64,000 nucleotides of DNA from Bacteroidales bacterium (GCA_028709785.1 JAQUTK010000003.1:133607-197606), one strand, 5' to 3'. Positions 41,410-54,779 are shown, numbered from the stretch's first letter. Numbers and translations are program-made. The notes: a model not told the origin generated them from the sequence alone.

Positions 41410-42459
41410 ATGAGAAGTACGGATGAAATATACATGTCCAGGGCATTGCAACTGGCTGCTGTGACTCACTATAGCGTCGAACCCAATCCGATGGTCGGAG
41501 CCGTGATCGTGTGTGAGGATAAAATTATCGGCGAGGGATATCATGCTTGTTGTGGCGGACCGCATGCGGAGATCAATGCGATGGCATCGGTAGCCGATCC
41601 TTCTTTGTTGAAGAGATCGACTATGTATGTGACCCTCGAACCCTGCTCTCATTATGGTAAGACACCCCCCTGTGCGAAAGCCATTGTGGAACATCAGATT
41701 GCCCGGGTTGTCGTGGGTTGTATGGATCCTTTTCCTCAGGTATCGGGCAGAGGTATCCGGATGATGCAGGCGGGAGGAGTGGATGTGACAGTAGGGGTGC
41801 TGGAACAGGAATGCCTTGAACTGAATAAACGTTTCGTCTCTTTTCAGACCAGAAAACGTCCTTACATCATTCTGAAATGGGCACAATCGGCCGATGGCTT
41901 TCTGGATCGCAAACGATCATCTGTCGCCGAACCGGTTGCTGTCATCTCTACCCCTGTTATTCAGACGATGGTACATAAGATCCGGAGTGAAGTGCAGGCC
42001 ATCCTGGTGGGTACGCAAACTGCTCTGCTGGATAATCCTTCGTTGAATGTGCGTTACTGGAGCGGGTCATCACCCTTACGTATTGTGCTGGACCGTACAT
42101 TACGCATACCTGAACACTATCATCTGCTGGATGATTCGCTGCCTACCTGGGTGGTAACGGAACAAACCCGTCATTCGACAGAAAATACGACGTATGTCTG
42201 CCTGGATTTTGAAAAAGAAGGACTCCCTGCTCTTTTGAATCGTATGTATGAGAATAATATACAGAGCCTTCTGGTGGAAGGGGGCGCCCAAACGCTTCAG
42301 TCTTTTATTAATGCCTCTCTTTGGGATGAGGCCTATATAGAAACCGGAGCGCAATCCTTTGGGGATGGAATTGCCGCTCCGGTTCTCTCAAATGCTTGTT
42401 TGCAGCGTCAACCTAAGTTGGTGGATCATCATCTGCTGACACATTTCTGTAAACAGTAG
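41410..42459 (+). CDS. ribD: bifunctional riboflavin deaminase/reductase RibD
   Basis: The ATG at 41410 gives 349 residues. The N-terminal deaminase domain has the zinc motif CGGPHAEINAM and PCSHYGKTPPC. The C-terminal reductase domain begins near PYIILKWAQSADGFLD and has VEGGAQTLQSFI. It catalyses the second and third steps of riboflavin synthesis. The frame extending to 41320 overlaps prmC and the promoter and was rejected. It is convergent with the dehydrogenase gene, with only five bases between the stop codons. Confidence 0.96.
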   Translation: MRSTDEIYMSRALQLAAVTHYSVEPNPMVGAVIVCEDKIIGEGYHACCGGPHAEINAMASVADPSLLKRSTMYVTLEPCSHYGKTPPCAKAIVEHQIARVVVGCMDPFPQVSGRGIRMMQAGGVDVTVGVLEQECLELNKRFVSFQTRKRPYIILKWAQSADGFLDRKRSSVAEPVAVISTPVIQTMVHKIRSEVQAILVGTQTALLDNPSLNVRYWSGSSPLRIVLDRTLRIPEHYHLLDDSLPTWVVTEQTRHSTENTTYVCLDFEKEGLPALLNRMYENNIQSLLVEGGAQTLQSFINASLWDEAYIETGAQSFGDGIAAPVLSNACLQRQPKLVDHHLLTHFCKQ

Positions 42460-42464
42460 TTGTT

Positions 42465-43466
42465 TTACACGACTTCGTTTACCAGTTCTTTTCCGTCAAT
42501 AAAGTCTCTGATATTTTGTAGAGTCGTATGAGAGATATTGGTTAGAGCTTCTTTTGTGAAGAAGGCCTGATGCGATGTGAGAATGACATTGTTGAAGGAG
42601 AGAAGGCGGGCCAGTACGTCATCGTCCATCACAGAGTTGGACTGATCTTCGTAAAAGTAATTGCTTTCCTCTTCATAGACATCCAGTCCGGCATATCCGA
42701 TCTTTTTATCTTTCAATCCCTCAATAAGATCATTGGTATTTATCAGAGCACCACGACCTGTATTGATGATCATTACCCCCTTTTTCATCTTATCAATGGA
42801 TTGTTCGTTGATCAGATATTTCGTTTCTTCTGTCAGTGGACAATGCAGAGAAATGATGTCTGATTCTTTGTAGAGTTGATCCAGCGTTACATACGTGATG
42901 TTGTGTTCTTTGGCAAAGGCTTCATCAGGATGAAGATCATAAGCAAGTACATTCATCCCGAATCCCTTCAGAATATGAATCAACACTTTTGCTATTCTTC
43001 CGGTACCAATGATGCCGGCAGTCTTTCCGTGCATGTCAAATCCCATCAGTCCGTTGAGTGAGAAGTTGCCGTCCCGGGTACGCCAGGAGGCGCGATTTAC
43101 TTTCCGGTTTAGCGTTAGCATCAGTGCGACAGTATGTTCGGCAACCGCATAGGGTGAGTAAGCCGGAACACGGACGATCCGTATTCCGTACTCTTTGGCA
43201 GCTTTGAGGTCAACATTGTTATAGCCGGCACAGCGGAGAGCCAATAATCTGACTCCGTTTTTGGCTAATGCTTTGATAATACAAGCATCAGCAAAGTCAT
43301 TGACAAAAATACAGACAGCATCTGTCTCTTGCGAAAGCATGACATTATGCTTATTGAGATGTCCTTTGAAATAGCGGATATCAAAACCAAATTCTTCATT
43401 TGTCTTTTCAAAAGACTCTTCATCATACGGTTGTGTTCCAAAGAAGGCGATACTGATTGGTCTCAT
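42465..43466 (-). CDS. D-lactate dehydrogenase-like 2-hydroxyacid dehydrogenase
   Basis: A 333-residue NAD-dependent D-2-hydroxyacid dehydrogenase. It has the substrate arginine region ALRCAGYNNVDL, the Rossmann motif GIIGTGRIAKVLIHIL, the second arginine in INTGRGALINT, and the catalytic histidine in LTSHQAFFTKEAL. The sequence pattern is that of fermentative D-lactate dehydrogenase (LdhA). It lies 24 bp after the beta-glucuronidase-like gene on the same strand and may be read through from that operon. Confidence 0.92.
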   Translation of the reverse strand: MRPISIAFFGTQPYDEESFEKTNEEFGFDIRYFKGHLNKHNVMLSQETDAVCIFVNDFADACIIKALAKNGVRLLALRCAGYNNVDLKAAKEYGIRIVRVPAYSPYAVAEHTVALMLTLNRKVNRASWRTRDGNFSLNGLMGFDMHGKTAGIIGTGRIAKVLIHILKGFGMNVLAYDLHPDEAFAKEHNITYVTLDQLYKESDIISLHCPLTEETKYLINEQSIDKMKKGVMIINTGRGALINTNDLIEGLKDKKIGYAGLDVYEEESNYFYEDQSNSVMDDDVLARLLSFNNVILTSHQAFFTKEALTNISHTTLQNIRDFIDGKELVNEVV

Positions 43467-43490
43467 GACTTTGCTGTTTTGCGTGAATCT

Positions 43491-45317
43491 TTATTTCTTG
43501 TTTTTGTATTCTTCCATCTTCTTTTTATACCATTCCTGCATAACAAAGAAGGCTGATTTCTTGATACCTTTATCTGATATCAATCCTTTTCGGTTGAATC
43601 CATCCTGCATGTCAACCATCAGTCGTCGCGGAGATCGGAAGTCTGTTAATATCCAGGGAGTGCAGCCGGCCAGACCTTCCATCCGTTCGAGCATACCAAT
43701 CGAACGTTGGTACAGATCCTTCTGGAATTCTTCTGTGAATCGTTGGTTTACTGCTCCGTGATAACCTTGTAGAGCTCCTCCTCCAAACTCACTGATGAAT
43801 ACCGGTTTGTCGTGTGTAAATTTCCAGTTCACGCGGTCACACTTTTCGGGCAGACCATCATACCAGCCGACGTATTGATTGAAACTTAATACATCGAGAT
43901 ACTCTGCCATGGGATCGTCCAATGTCATTACGCCGTTTGGCAACTCTTTCTTTTCCATCGCTGCGGCAACCAGTCGGGTGTTGTCCAAGGAACGCACTTC
44001 ATCGGCCAGTTTGCGTAAGAAAACAGTACGTGGTCCGGAAATCGGAGTCTCATTGGCAATCGACCAGATGATGATGTTGGTCCGGTTCTTGTCTCTGCCG
44101 ATCATATCCCGGAGCTGATACTGTGCATTTTGCAATGTGTTTTCGTTTTGCCATTGGATGGTCCAGTAGCAGGGAATCTCCGACCAAACCAGCAGACCCA
44201 TTCGCTCAGCTTCACGGATCATGTTTTCGTTGTGTTGATAGTGGGCCAGACGGACAAAGTTACATCCGAGCTCTTTTGCCCAGGTCAGCAAGACCATCGC
44301 ATCTTCGCGACTCCAGGCTCTGCCTTGTCTGAAAGGAGCCTCTTCGTGGATACTGATTCCGCGACAGAAAAGTTCTTTACCATTCAGCAACAGTTTCTTT
44401 CCTTTTGTTTCAATGGTACGAAATCCGATCTCATCTTTCTGACTATCTGTAGCAGAGGCTATTTTTACCGCGTATAGTTTGGGGTTTTCCGGTGTCCAAA
44501 GCACGGGGTTCGCTTTTGCTTCGAAAGTCGTGAATCCTTTTTCATCTGTTGTCACCTCTTTGCGGAACTTCAGTTCGGGGATCTCAATCGTCACTTTCTG
44601 AGCAGAAGTGGCTCCATCCAGCTGGATCCAGCCTGCGATCATATTGTCCGTTCCTTTCTTTAGTTGCACAAAGTAGTCGCGGATGAATGTTTGCGGTACA
44701 TTGATGATGTGCACCGAACGGGTAATACCACCGTAGTTGTACCAGTCTGTATTAACGGTAGGAATGCCTTCCAGGTGACGACGGTTGTCCACTTTCAGGA
44801 TGAGCGTGTTTTCACCCGGTTTGAGTTTGTCTGTCACTTCTATATTGAAAGAGGTGAATCCTCCTTCATGCACCCCGATTTTCTTTCCGTTCAAATAGAT
44901 GCTGCATGTATAGTTGACAGCTCCAAAATAGACAAACGAACGGATGCCGGGTTGAGGCTTGAAGTCAAACAGACGACGGTACCAGATATTCCCTTCGTAA
45001 TTAAAAAGGTCTTCACGCTGTGTGTTCCAGTCTCCCGGCACATGCAGTGTCTGAGCCTTATCGAAACTGTATTCCACCAGATCTTCCGGCTTTTGAGGTT
45101 TAGCATCTTTGAAGAATCCATTCCGATCCTCATTCATGCGGTAGTCATAATAGCCCAGTTCGTAAAGATCGAGCATGTATTTCCAATGGCCATCCAGCAG
45201 CATTGTTTCTCTTCCGGGAACATTCTGGATCAGCGGATAGATATTGGAATTGACGGCTTGAACTGACGAGCCTATGGCTGTCAGCCATACAATGAAAAAA
45301 AAGATTTTTCTGATCAT
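43491..45317 (-). CDS. periplasmic GH2 beta-glucuronidase-like enzyme
   Basis: A 608-residue protein with a signal peptide (GSSVQA). It has the GH2 order: sugar-binding jelly roll (about 35-215), immunoglobulin-like domain (about 216-305) and TIM barrel. The acid/base is Glu423 (WSIANETP) and the nucleophile is Glu510 (ISEFGGG). Near the C-terminus FNRKG (Asn575, Lys577) gives the NxK motif that gut beta-glucuronidases use to hold the uronic-acid carboxylate. Beta-glucuronidase or beta-galacturonidase activity is therefore more likely than beta-galactosidase. It follows the DUF4861 gene by 25 bp in an operon. Confidence 0.87.
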   Translation of the reverse strand: MIRKIFFFIVWLTAIGSSVQAVNSNIYPLIQNVPGRETMLLDGHWKYMLDLYELGYYDYRMNEDRNGFFKDAKPQKPEDLVEYSFDKAQTLHVPGDWNTQREDLFNYEGNIWYRRLFDFKPQPGIRSFVYFGAVNYTCSIYLNGKKIGVHEGGFTSFNIEVTDKLKPGENTLILKVDNRRHLEGIPTVNTDWYNYGGITRSVHIINVPQTFIRDYFVQLKKGTDNMIAGWIQLDGATSAQKVTIEIPELKFRKEVTTDEKGFTTFEAKANPVLWTPENPKLYAVKIASATDSQKDEIGFRTIETKGKKLLLNGKELFCRGISIHEEAPFRQGRAWSREDAMVLLTWAKELGCNFVRLAHYQHNENMIREAERMGLLVWSEIPCYWTIQWQNENTLQNAQYQLRDMIGRDKNRTNIIIWSIANETPISGPRTVFLRKLADEVRSLDNTRLVAAAMEKKELPNGVMTLDDPMAEYLDVLSFNQYVGWYDGLPEKCDRVNWKFTHDKPVFISEFGGGALQGYHGAVNQRFTEEFQKDLYQRSIGMLERMEGLAGCTPWILTDFRSPRRLMVDMQDGFNRKGLISDKGIKKSAFFVMQEWYKKKMEEYKNKK

Positions 45318-45342
45318 GAATTTGTTTTATTTATATAATTAG

Positions 45343-46485
45343 CTATTTGCTGATGGAAACAACGAGCGGCGAACGAAGTCTTTCTGAGAAATTCTGAACA
45401 TATTCGTACCACTTGGCGGAGTCTTCAAATCCCCACTTGGTCCATCCCGCTCCGAAATAATAGACGTTTCCGGCTTCTCCCTTGTCATTGGTGATGGAAA
45501 GGCAGTGACCACAAGCTTCTGCTTTGATTTCTTTGACAGGGTGCGGAAAAACTGTTGCGATAAATGTCTGTCCATCTTCCGGATTGACAATCGGATCAGC
45601 ATAGCAGGCATATCCTCCATTGGATTCCGCCATAAACTCATCCATTCCCTGATGTTTGACAATACCAGCGGCAACCAGGGCTCCTTCCGGCAGATTTTTG
45701 TAGGTGTCGATTACCTTGTTGAGCTGAGAACCGGCATCAAGAGAGATAAAACGGGTCTCTTCTACCAGGTTTTCACCGACTTGAAAAGGAGCGTAGGTCA
45801 TTCGGAAAGAGATACGGAGCGGACCATTGTCCAGTAATTCGCAGGTGATCCAGTTTTTCGCCAGGACAATTGTGTCATTGAAGTAGGGTGCCATCGCACC
45901 TGCGCCCAATGTGCGGCCGGCAGTATAATTATCCATTCCATCACCGTTATCTTTGTGATAAGAGATGTGATCCACCAACTCCTTACGATACCGTTTGTTG
46001 ATCACCGTATCTTTAGTTCTTTTTACCCAGATATCATAGGCGTTCGTAATTTCACCGGTTGCTTCCAGTGCCGGACCATAGGTGCGGAAGGCGATACGAT
46101 CGTTCTCCCAACAAATATCATCCTTGCGTTCTTTGACGATACGACCATACGCTTTGCATTTCATTGGTTCCGGAGTGCCTTGCTTAATCTTGTAAGTTGC
46201 ATTGCCCTTGGATCCGATTGTAGCGAGAAAAATAATTTTTTGGGGCTCTTTTTTCCCTTCATAGACAATTTGGTAAGGTACCTGCTTGCCATTGGGACCT
46301 TCCACTACGATAGATTTTCCGGCGGGAAGAGTAAGTACTGAAACGACAGAATCGTATCCAATTTCTATCATTTCATTGCTTCGGATCAGCGTAGAATTAT
46401 TGTTGATTGTCACAAGGACTGCCTTCTCGGCAGAACAAGCTCCGAGGAACAGAGCGAGAAACAGTGCTACAAAAAGGTTTTTCAT
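45343..46485 (-). CDS. DUF4861 family lipoprotein
   Basis: A 380-residue lipoprotein (LFLGACS, Cys17) of the DUF4861 family. Recognisable features are RIVKERKDDICWENDRIAFR and the later ASGEITNAYDIWVKR-like region, followed by HKDNGDGMDNYTAGRTLGAG. The fold is probably a galactose-mutarotase-like beta-sandwich. Members are commonly encoded in polysaccharide utilisation loci beside uronate-releasing enzymes. No catalytic activity is established here. It is the first gene of the DUF4861-GH2-dehydrogenase operon and diverges from the beta-galactosidase gene across a 253-bp intergenic region. Confidence 0.83.
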   Translation of the reverse strand: MKNLFVALFLALFLGACSAEKAVLVTINNNSTLIRSNEMIEIGYDSVVSVLTLPAGKSIVVEGPNGKQVPYQIVYEGKKEPQKIIFLATIGSKGNATYKIKQGTPEPMKCKAYGRIVKERKDDICWENDRIAFRTYGPALEATGEITNAYDIWVKRTKDTVINKRYRKELVDHISYHKDNGDGMDNYTAGRTLGAGAMAPYFNDTIVLAKNWITCELLDNGPLRISFRMTYAPFQVGENLVEETRFISLDAGSQLNKVIDTYKNLPEGALVAAGIVKHQGMDEFMAESNGGYACYADPIVNPEDGQTFIATVFPHPVKEIKAEACGHCLSITNDKGEAGNVYYFGAGWTKWGFEDSAKWYEYVQNFSERLRSPLVVSISK

Positions 46486-46522
46486 ACTTCAAAGTTTTGA
46501 TTGTTAGTGATATTAATGATGC

Positions 46523-46530
46523 AAAGATAC
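46523..46530 (-). promoter_or_regulatory. predicted -7 box of the DUF4861-GH2 operon
   Basis: TATCTTTG on the minus strand lies 37 bases before the ATG. It shares the intergenic region with the divergent beta-galactosidase promoter. Confidence 0.6.
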
Positions 46531-46630
46531 ATAAAATGCGCATCTGCGAAACGGATGAAGTGTATTTGTGACAAAAAAGAAGCGCTGATGTGAAAGAAAA
46601 AGAAAATCTTTAACTTAACTTACAGATTAA

Positions 46631-49855
<3,225 letters not shown>

Positions 49856-49909
49856 CGACAATTTGTCGGAAGAGTAAAATCCTTTTATCAGGTTTCTCTA
49901 TTCATAACA

Positions 49910-49940
49910 GACAGCAGCAAGGTTTTTCCTTGTTGCTGTC
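49910..49940 (+). terminator. terminator of the beta-galactosidase gene
   Basis: A 13-bp stem (GACAGCAGCAAGG, one G-U pair) with loop TTTTT is followed by TCTTTTAT. Confidence 0.85.
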
Positions 49941-50003
49941 TCTTTTATAGAGGAAAGGAGAGTGAGATACCTGATGCTGAACAGTGGTTTAAGAGGATAA
50001 AAA

Positions 50004-50036
50004 AAGAGAGGGATCTTCCTGGAAGAACCCTCTCTT
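50004..50036 (-). terminator. terminator of the GH128-like/GH51 operon
   Basis: On the minus strand the stem AAGAGAGGG/CCCTCTCTT, with an inner TCTTCC/GGAAGA pairing, is followed by seven T-rich bases. It lies 20 bases past the GH51 stop. Confidence 0.85.
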
Positions 50037-50055
50037 GAATATGACAACCTGGAAA

Positions 50056-51591
50056 TTAGTTCAGTTCCAGTGTTATGATTGATTTGGAAGGAAGTTTTAC
50101 GGTTAGAATGCCGTTGCTGATTTTAGCACCTTTGAATGCTACCGGCTTTACTACTTCGGGTTTGTCAAACGTGTTGCAGTCTGTAATCTCTTTGGTGGTC
50201 AGGATTGTTCCTGTCACCTTGGATGCGTTTATTCCTTTCAGATCCACAGTAACCTCCTGCGCGTTTTGAACATCGATATTTACCAGAGAGATATGGACAA
50301 GACCTTGTTTGTCTTTCGAAGCGGTTGCATCGACAATGGCTACATCACGATTGCGGATGGATTTTGTCTGTGTTGCAATTTGCATCGGGATATTGGTAGC
50401 ATCCATGTGTACTTTATACATGTCGAACACATGATAGGTAGGGGTCAATACCATTTTCTCCTTGTTTGTCAGGATCATTGCCTGCAATACATTGACTACC
50501 TGCGCAATGTTGGACATCTGGATACGATCGCAATATCTGTGGAAGATATTTAATGAGCGGGCTGCCACCATGGCATCGCGTAACGTGTTTTGCTGGAACA
50601 GGAATCCTGGATTGGTGCCGGGTTCTACGTCAAACCAGGTGCCCCATTCGTCGACCATCAGTCCCACGCGTTTCTTCTCGTCATATTTATCCATAACAGC
50701 AATGTGCTTCTGGATCACTTCTTCTATTTCTACCGCCTTACCGATGGTGAAGTAGTAGTCGTTTTCTTTAAACTCGGTAGCAGAACCTTTGCTGTTCCAG
50801 TTGGCCACTGTGTAATAGTGGAGAGAAAGTCCGTTCATCTTGCCACCGGCGTTTTTCATCATCACTTCCGTCCAGTTGTAATCATAATCGCTTGCGCCGC
50901 AGGCAACCTTGAAAAGCTTGTTGCCATCATAGTTACGGGCATAGACTCCATATCGTCTGAAAACATTGGCATAATATTCAGGGAGCATGTCACCACCACA
51001 TCCCCAGCTCTCATTACCGATACCAATATATTTTACTTTCCAGGGCTCCTTACGGCCGTTTTCCCGACGCAGGTTGGCCATCGGACTATCACCCGCAGAG
51101 GTCATGTATTCGATCCATTTAGCCATCTCTTCAACTGAACCACTACCTACGTTCATGCTCACGTAAGGTTCGCAGCCAAGGAGTTCGCAGAGATTCAGAA
51201 ATTCATGGGTACCAAAGCTATTGTCTTCGACTACGCCTCCCCAATTGTTATTGACCATCTTCGGGCGATTCTCTTTCGGACCTATTCCATCCACCCAATG
51301 ATATTCGTCCGCAAAGCAACCTCCCGGCCAGCGCAAAACAGGAATCTTCAATGCTTTTAATGCATTCAGCACGTCTGTGCGATATCCTTTGGTGTTTGGA
51401 ATCGGAGAGTCTTCGCCCACCCATAATCCTCCGTAGATACAACTTCCCAAGTGCTCAGAAAACTGTCCGTAGATATTTTTGTTGATCACATTTTTAGCTT
51501 CGTCCGGTTTCAGACTAATTGTTGTCTTTGTATCTTGTGCATAACCCATTGTGGCACACAATACAGCCATTGAAAGAATTAATTTTCTCAT
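50056..51591 (-). CDS. GH51 alpha-L-arabinofuranosidase
   Basis: A 511-residue secreted enzyme with a signal peptide ending GYAQ. The TIM barrel carries the GH51 acid/base Glu194 in [11 protein letters not shown] and the nucleophile Glu315 in [10 protein letters not shown]. The N-terminal region has the family motif YGQFSEHLG and [16 protein letters not shown]-terminal beta-sandwich (about 400-511) completes the usual arrangement. It removes terminal alpha-L-arabinofuranose from arabinan, arabinoxylan or arabinogalactan. It lies 27 bp after the large GH128-like gene, so both are probably transcribed together. Confidence 0.95.
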   Translation of the reverse strand: MRKLILSMAVLCATMGYAQDTKTTISLKPDEAKNVINKNIYGQFSEHLGSCIYGGLWVGEDSPIPNTKGYRTDVLNALKALKIPVLRWPGGCFADEYHWVDGIGPKENRPKMVNNNWGGVVEDNSFGTHEFLNLCELLGCEPYVSMNVGSGSVEEMAKWIEYMTSAGDSPMANLRRENGRKEPWKVKYIGIGNESWGCGGDMLPEYYANVFRRYGVYARNYDGNKLFKVACGASDYDYNWTEVMMKNAGGKMNGLSLHYYTVANWNSKGSATEFKENDYYFTIGKAVEIEEVIQKHIAVMDKYDEKKRVGLMVDEWGTWFDVEPGTNPGFLFQQNTLRDAMVAARSLNIFHRYCDRIQMSNIAQVVNVLQAMILTNKEKMVLTPTYHVFDMYKVHMDATNIPMQIATQTKSIRNRDVAIVDATASKDKQGLVHISLVNIDVQNAQEVTVDLKGINASKVTGTILTTKEITDCNTFDKPEVVKPVAFKGAKISNGILTVKLPSKSIITLELN

Positions 51592-51618
51592 GTTATTTAT
51601 TTATTTAGTTAGTAGTAA

Positions 51619-54600
51619 TTACTGAAGGATCATTCGGTTTACAGCTCTGAAATAGACAGCTCCATGGCGCTCCGCACGGATTTCATACAGGTAGATACCT
51701 GCATCCAGCAGACCTCTGGACCAGAAATGCTGGTTGAACCCTTCTTCTGCGGAAACAGACCTGCTGCTGATTGCTTTTCCCTGATTATCATAGAGGGTAA
51801 GTGTCGCTTTGTCGCCTGCGGCAGGTAATGAATAACTGATCGTTGTCGTTGTCATCACCGGATTGGGGAAGTTCTTCAAACTGCTGTTTGCATCATGCGT
51901 CACGATGGATGTTTCCGTCAGAATATCGGTCTTATCATACGGAGTCAGTGCCCATAGGTTCGGATCTTTTTTGGTTCCGGTTGCTGTGGCGGGTTCGCTG
52001 CCATTTAATACCAGTCCGGTAGTGCCGGTTCGTAATGTATAGTAGGAGGTTCCGTTTTCACGATAGACATATGCCAATGCGATCTGTTGTTCGGCATCAT
52101 CGGCATTTGCTTCCCGAAGTTCCGGTCCTGACGCTGTGATTGCCAGGTTCATTCCATTCTTCAGATTAGTCAAGGTGTACGTGCTCTCAGTCGCTTTTTT
52201 GGCAATCCAATAGTGAGTAAAATCGTCAGATTCGCTTGTCGTTGTGGTGAGAGCCGTCTCTCCGGCAACCAGTTTCCTCATTTTCAGCTTGCTGCTGATA
52301 CTGAAGACGAGTGAGTCGGCGGTAACAAATGTTTCCTGAGGAACGAATGCCCAGAGCTGGTTGTTTGAGCGGTAATCAGAATAAGATCCTACCACTTTGT
52401 CCGCATAGCTGTCCATTGCCTGATAGTTGTACGTATAGGTGCCTCCGTTGACTGTCGTATTGTAATAAGAGATGGTGTAATAGCTGAACGGCGCGTTGGA
52501 GGTTGCTCCTATGGTTTGATAGTGCGCCAGAGAAAGATTGTTATTCTTCGAGAGTGAACTCTGGATGGTGTATCCCCCGGCTGAGTTAGCATTACCTGAA
52601 TAGGCGATATAATCACCTGTTCCCATGTTCTTGATCCGGTAGTGACCGGTCTTGTTATTGATGCTGTTCAAATATTCAACCGTCCAGTAATAGTTGCTAT
52701 TCAGGTTGGTTGTAGAGGTGCTGCCTGACGTTTTCAGCGTTGTGCCCTCCTGGTATAGATATCCATCGCGCTGGTTGCGGATCAGGAACGTCTGATCTTT
52801 CTCTATGACCGGATTCTGGATATACTCATACGTTTTATTAAACGAGATCTTTGATTTTGTGTCGCGATAGACTTCTCCCGCAGGGGTCAGTGAACCGTCG
52901 TTGTCGCGGATCACCCGTCGCCAGTCTTCCACCCAGTTATAGATCGAATAACGTTCGAAATAGTCGGTGCTTTCCATGGCATCCAGGATGTAGGTGATAT
53001 CTTTCTTCTGTTCGGCTTCAGTCTTGCTACCTCCTTCTGTGGTCCAGTTTGCGCCATTGTTCCATTCGGTTGTCCACAAAGGGCGACGGGTATTAGTATA
53101 TGCATCACTGAAATAACTTGTCCAGTTACTTCTTTCCCATCCGCCAAAGTAGGCATGTAAGGCCACAAAGTCTATCCGATAGTTGCGGTGTTCACATTCA
53201 CGTATGAATGTATATAATCCATTTCCTATACTGGCATAAGCCGGCGAACCGACTCTCAGTCCGGATGCCATCATGCTGGGCCATCCGTTAATCATTTCCT
53301 GCATGGACATATCTGCCTGATTTGTCTGATCCGGTTCATTATATCCCAACACATGATTAATGCCTGTCTGGTTATTCACGTCACCATACGGGAACCAATC
53401 GGACTTGCCGGTCACCATCGCCGTAAAATCCTTGTTGAGGGAGCGCAGCGAACTGCTTGGTCCCCACGTATAGAACCAGCTGATCTTCAGTTTCTCATGA
53501 TTATCCGCACTTCCATTGCAATAGCCTTTCTTGGCTGTATATCTCCAGGGGAATACACGGATAAAGGAGACGGACTTATCTAATTCGACAGGCATCTTGT
53601 TAACGACAATATCGTTGTCTGTCGCGATATATACCCGACTGGTTCCGGTACCGTTTGATGACTCTGCAAATGTTGCCATATATCCTTTTTTCAGCACAAA
53701 AGAAGAGATCTCATTGTCGAATGCTCCTAACTGCGTCGATGTATAATATGTTTCCGGAATCAACTCTTTGGATTCACCTTTCCGATTGAGGTCGTTATAT
53801 ACAGTCAGTGCTGCAAAAGAGGCTCCTTGAGGAATAACCACAGTACCTTCGCCATACATTTCCACTCTGACATTGTTGTTCAGGGAAGCTCTATTCCCAT
53901 TTACAGTGATTTTGTTGAGCAAACTAAAAACATTCAGTGGACGGATACTGTCGAAAAAGAGCCATGCGTCTTCCGAATTAAGAGCTACCGTACTTTTGAC
54001 CAAAGGAGAGCTGGAATAGGTGAAATGCAGTTCGCCGTTACCTTTCAGCGTGTAATCGCGATTCATTGCTGCCGTGTGCCTGATGATAGTATCTTCGCTA
54101 ACCGTGATGGAACTCCGTGCATCAACAATCATTGCTTCACTGTCTTTGATGGAAGCGGATCTGACATTCGGGTCGCTGTTGATCGTTATATCGTCTATAT
54201 AGATGGTTCCTGCTGTTTTTGGCAGGAATTTGAGGCCTTGAATATACACATTTCTATTGAGTGGATAGACCATCTCGACCCATTGGTTTTGATAAGCAAC
54301 ATTATAGGGCTCATCCCCATACGTTCTACTTGACGACAGACTTATCGCACTTACTGTAAACTGAGTACCGGGTGTGTACACCTTTACATGGAGGTAAAAA
54401 TCCGTTAATGGGCGTATCTTTTGAAAAGAGAGAATGACTCCTTTTTCTGACACATCATTGCCTGTGATTTCAATTTTCAGTGCTTTACCGGATTTATTCA
54501 GTTTGGTGTTTTCCGGATTATCGACACATGAGAATGTGATCGCATTTTCTCCCGCATCAACAGAAACGGAATCAATATTGCTATCCTCAAAATCAATAAC

Positions 54601-54678
54601 AGGAAGGATGTCCGCTTTGCCGGAGAAGGTATTGACCATGATCAAAGCAATACCCAATAACAATACTTTCGCATTCAT
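51619..54678 (-). CDS. multidomain secreted glycosidase, GH128-like catalytic domain and T9SS tail
   Basis: A 1019-residue protein with a signal peptide (NTFSGKA). An N-terminal carbohydrate-binding-like sandwich (about 24-170) and a beta-rich linker region come first. A catalytic domain follows at about 370-620, with WFYTWGPSSS, GYNEPDQTN (Glu448) and WTTEWNNGANW (Glu538). This pattern fits the Glyco_hydro_cc/GH128 beta-1,3-glucanase group. Ricin-type beta-trefoil-like repeats (about 625-900, NQRDGYLYQEG, HYRIKNMGTGDYI) come next. A type A T9SS sorting domain (about 935-1019, NFPNPVMTTTTISYSLP) ends the protein. The GH128 label rests on motifs alone. It should act outside the cell. Confidence 0.83.
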   Translation of the reverse strand: MNAKVLLLGIALIMVNTFSGKADILPVIDFEDSNIDSVSVDAGENAITFSCVDNPENTKLNKSGKALKIEITGNDVSEKGVILSFQKIRPLTDFYLHVKVYTPGTQFTVSAISLSSSRTYGDEPYNVAYQNQWVEMVYPLNRNVYIQGLKFLPKTAGTIYIDDITINSDPNVRSASIKDSEAMIVDARSSITVSEDTIIRHTAAMNRDYTLKGNGELHFTYSSSPLVKSTVALNSEDAWLFFDSIRPLNVFSLLNKITVNGNRASLNNNVRVEMYGEGTVVIPQGASFAALTVYNDLNRKGESKELIPETYYTSTQLGAFDNEISSFVLKKGYMATFAESSNGTGTSRVYIATDNDIVVNKMPVELDKSVSFIRVFPWRYTAKKGYCNGSADNHEKLKISWFYTWGPSSSLRSLNKDFTAMVTGKSDWFPYGDVNNQTGINHVLGYNEPDQTNQADMSMQEMINGWPSMMASGLRVGSPAYASIGNGLYTFIRECEHRNYRIDFVALHAYFGGWERSNWTSYFSDAYTNTRRPLWTTEWNNGANWTTEGGSKTEAEQKKDITYILDAMESTDYFERYSIYNWVEDWRRVIRDNDGSLTPAGEVYRDTKSKISFNKTYEYIQNPVIEKDQTFLIRNQRDGYLYQEGTTLKTSGSTSTTNLNSNYYWTVEYLNSINNKTGHYRIKNMGTGDYIAYSGNANSAGGYTIQSSLSKNNNLSLAHYQTIGATSNAPFSYYTISYYNTTVNGGTYTYNYQAMDSYADKVVGSYSDYRSNNQLWAFVPQETFVTADSLVFSISSKLKMRKLVAGETALTTTTSESDDFTHYWIAKKATESTYTLTNLKNGMNLAITASGPELREANADDAEQQIALAYVYRENGTSYYTLRTGTTGLVLNGSEPATATGTKKDPNLWALTPYDKTDILTETSIVTHDANSSLKNFPNPVMTTTTISYSLPAAGDKATLTLYDNQGKAISSRSVSAEEGFNQHFWSRGLLDAGIYLYEIRAERHGAVYFRAVNRMILQ

Positions 54679-54749
54679 GATATGATAAGATTTTAGTTTC
54701 TACTCGTTTATAGTTTCATCAGTTTCAGAAAGATAGTACTTCTTGCTTG

Positions 54750-54779
54750 CAAAGATAATTGTTGTTTTCGAAAGACAAA
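54750..54779 (-). promoter_or_regulatory. predicted promoter of the GH128-like/GH51 operon
   Basis: On the minus strand TATCTTTG (54750-54757) follows TTTG (54776-54779) by 18 bases, one short of the usual spacing. The leader would be about 65 nt. Confidence 0.6.
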
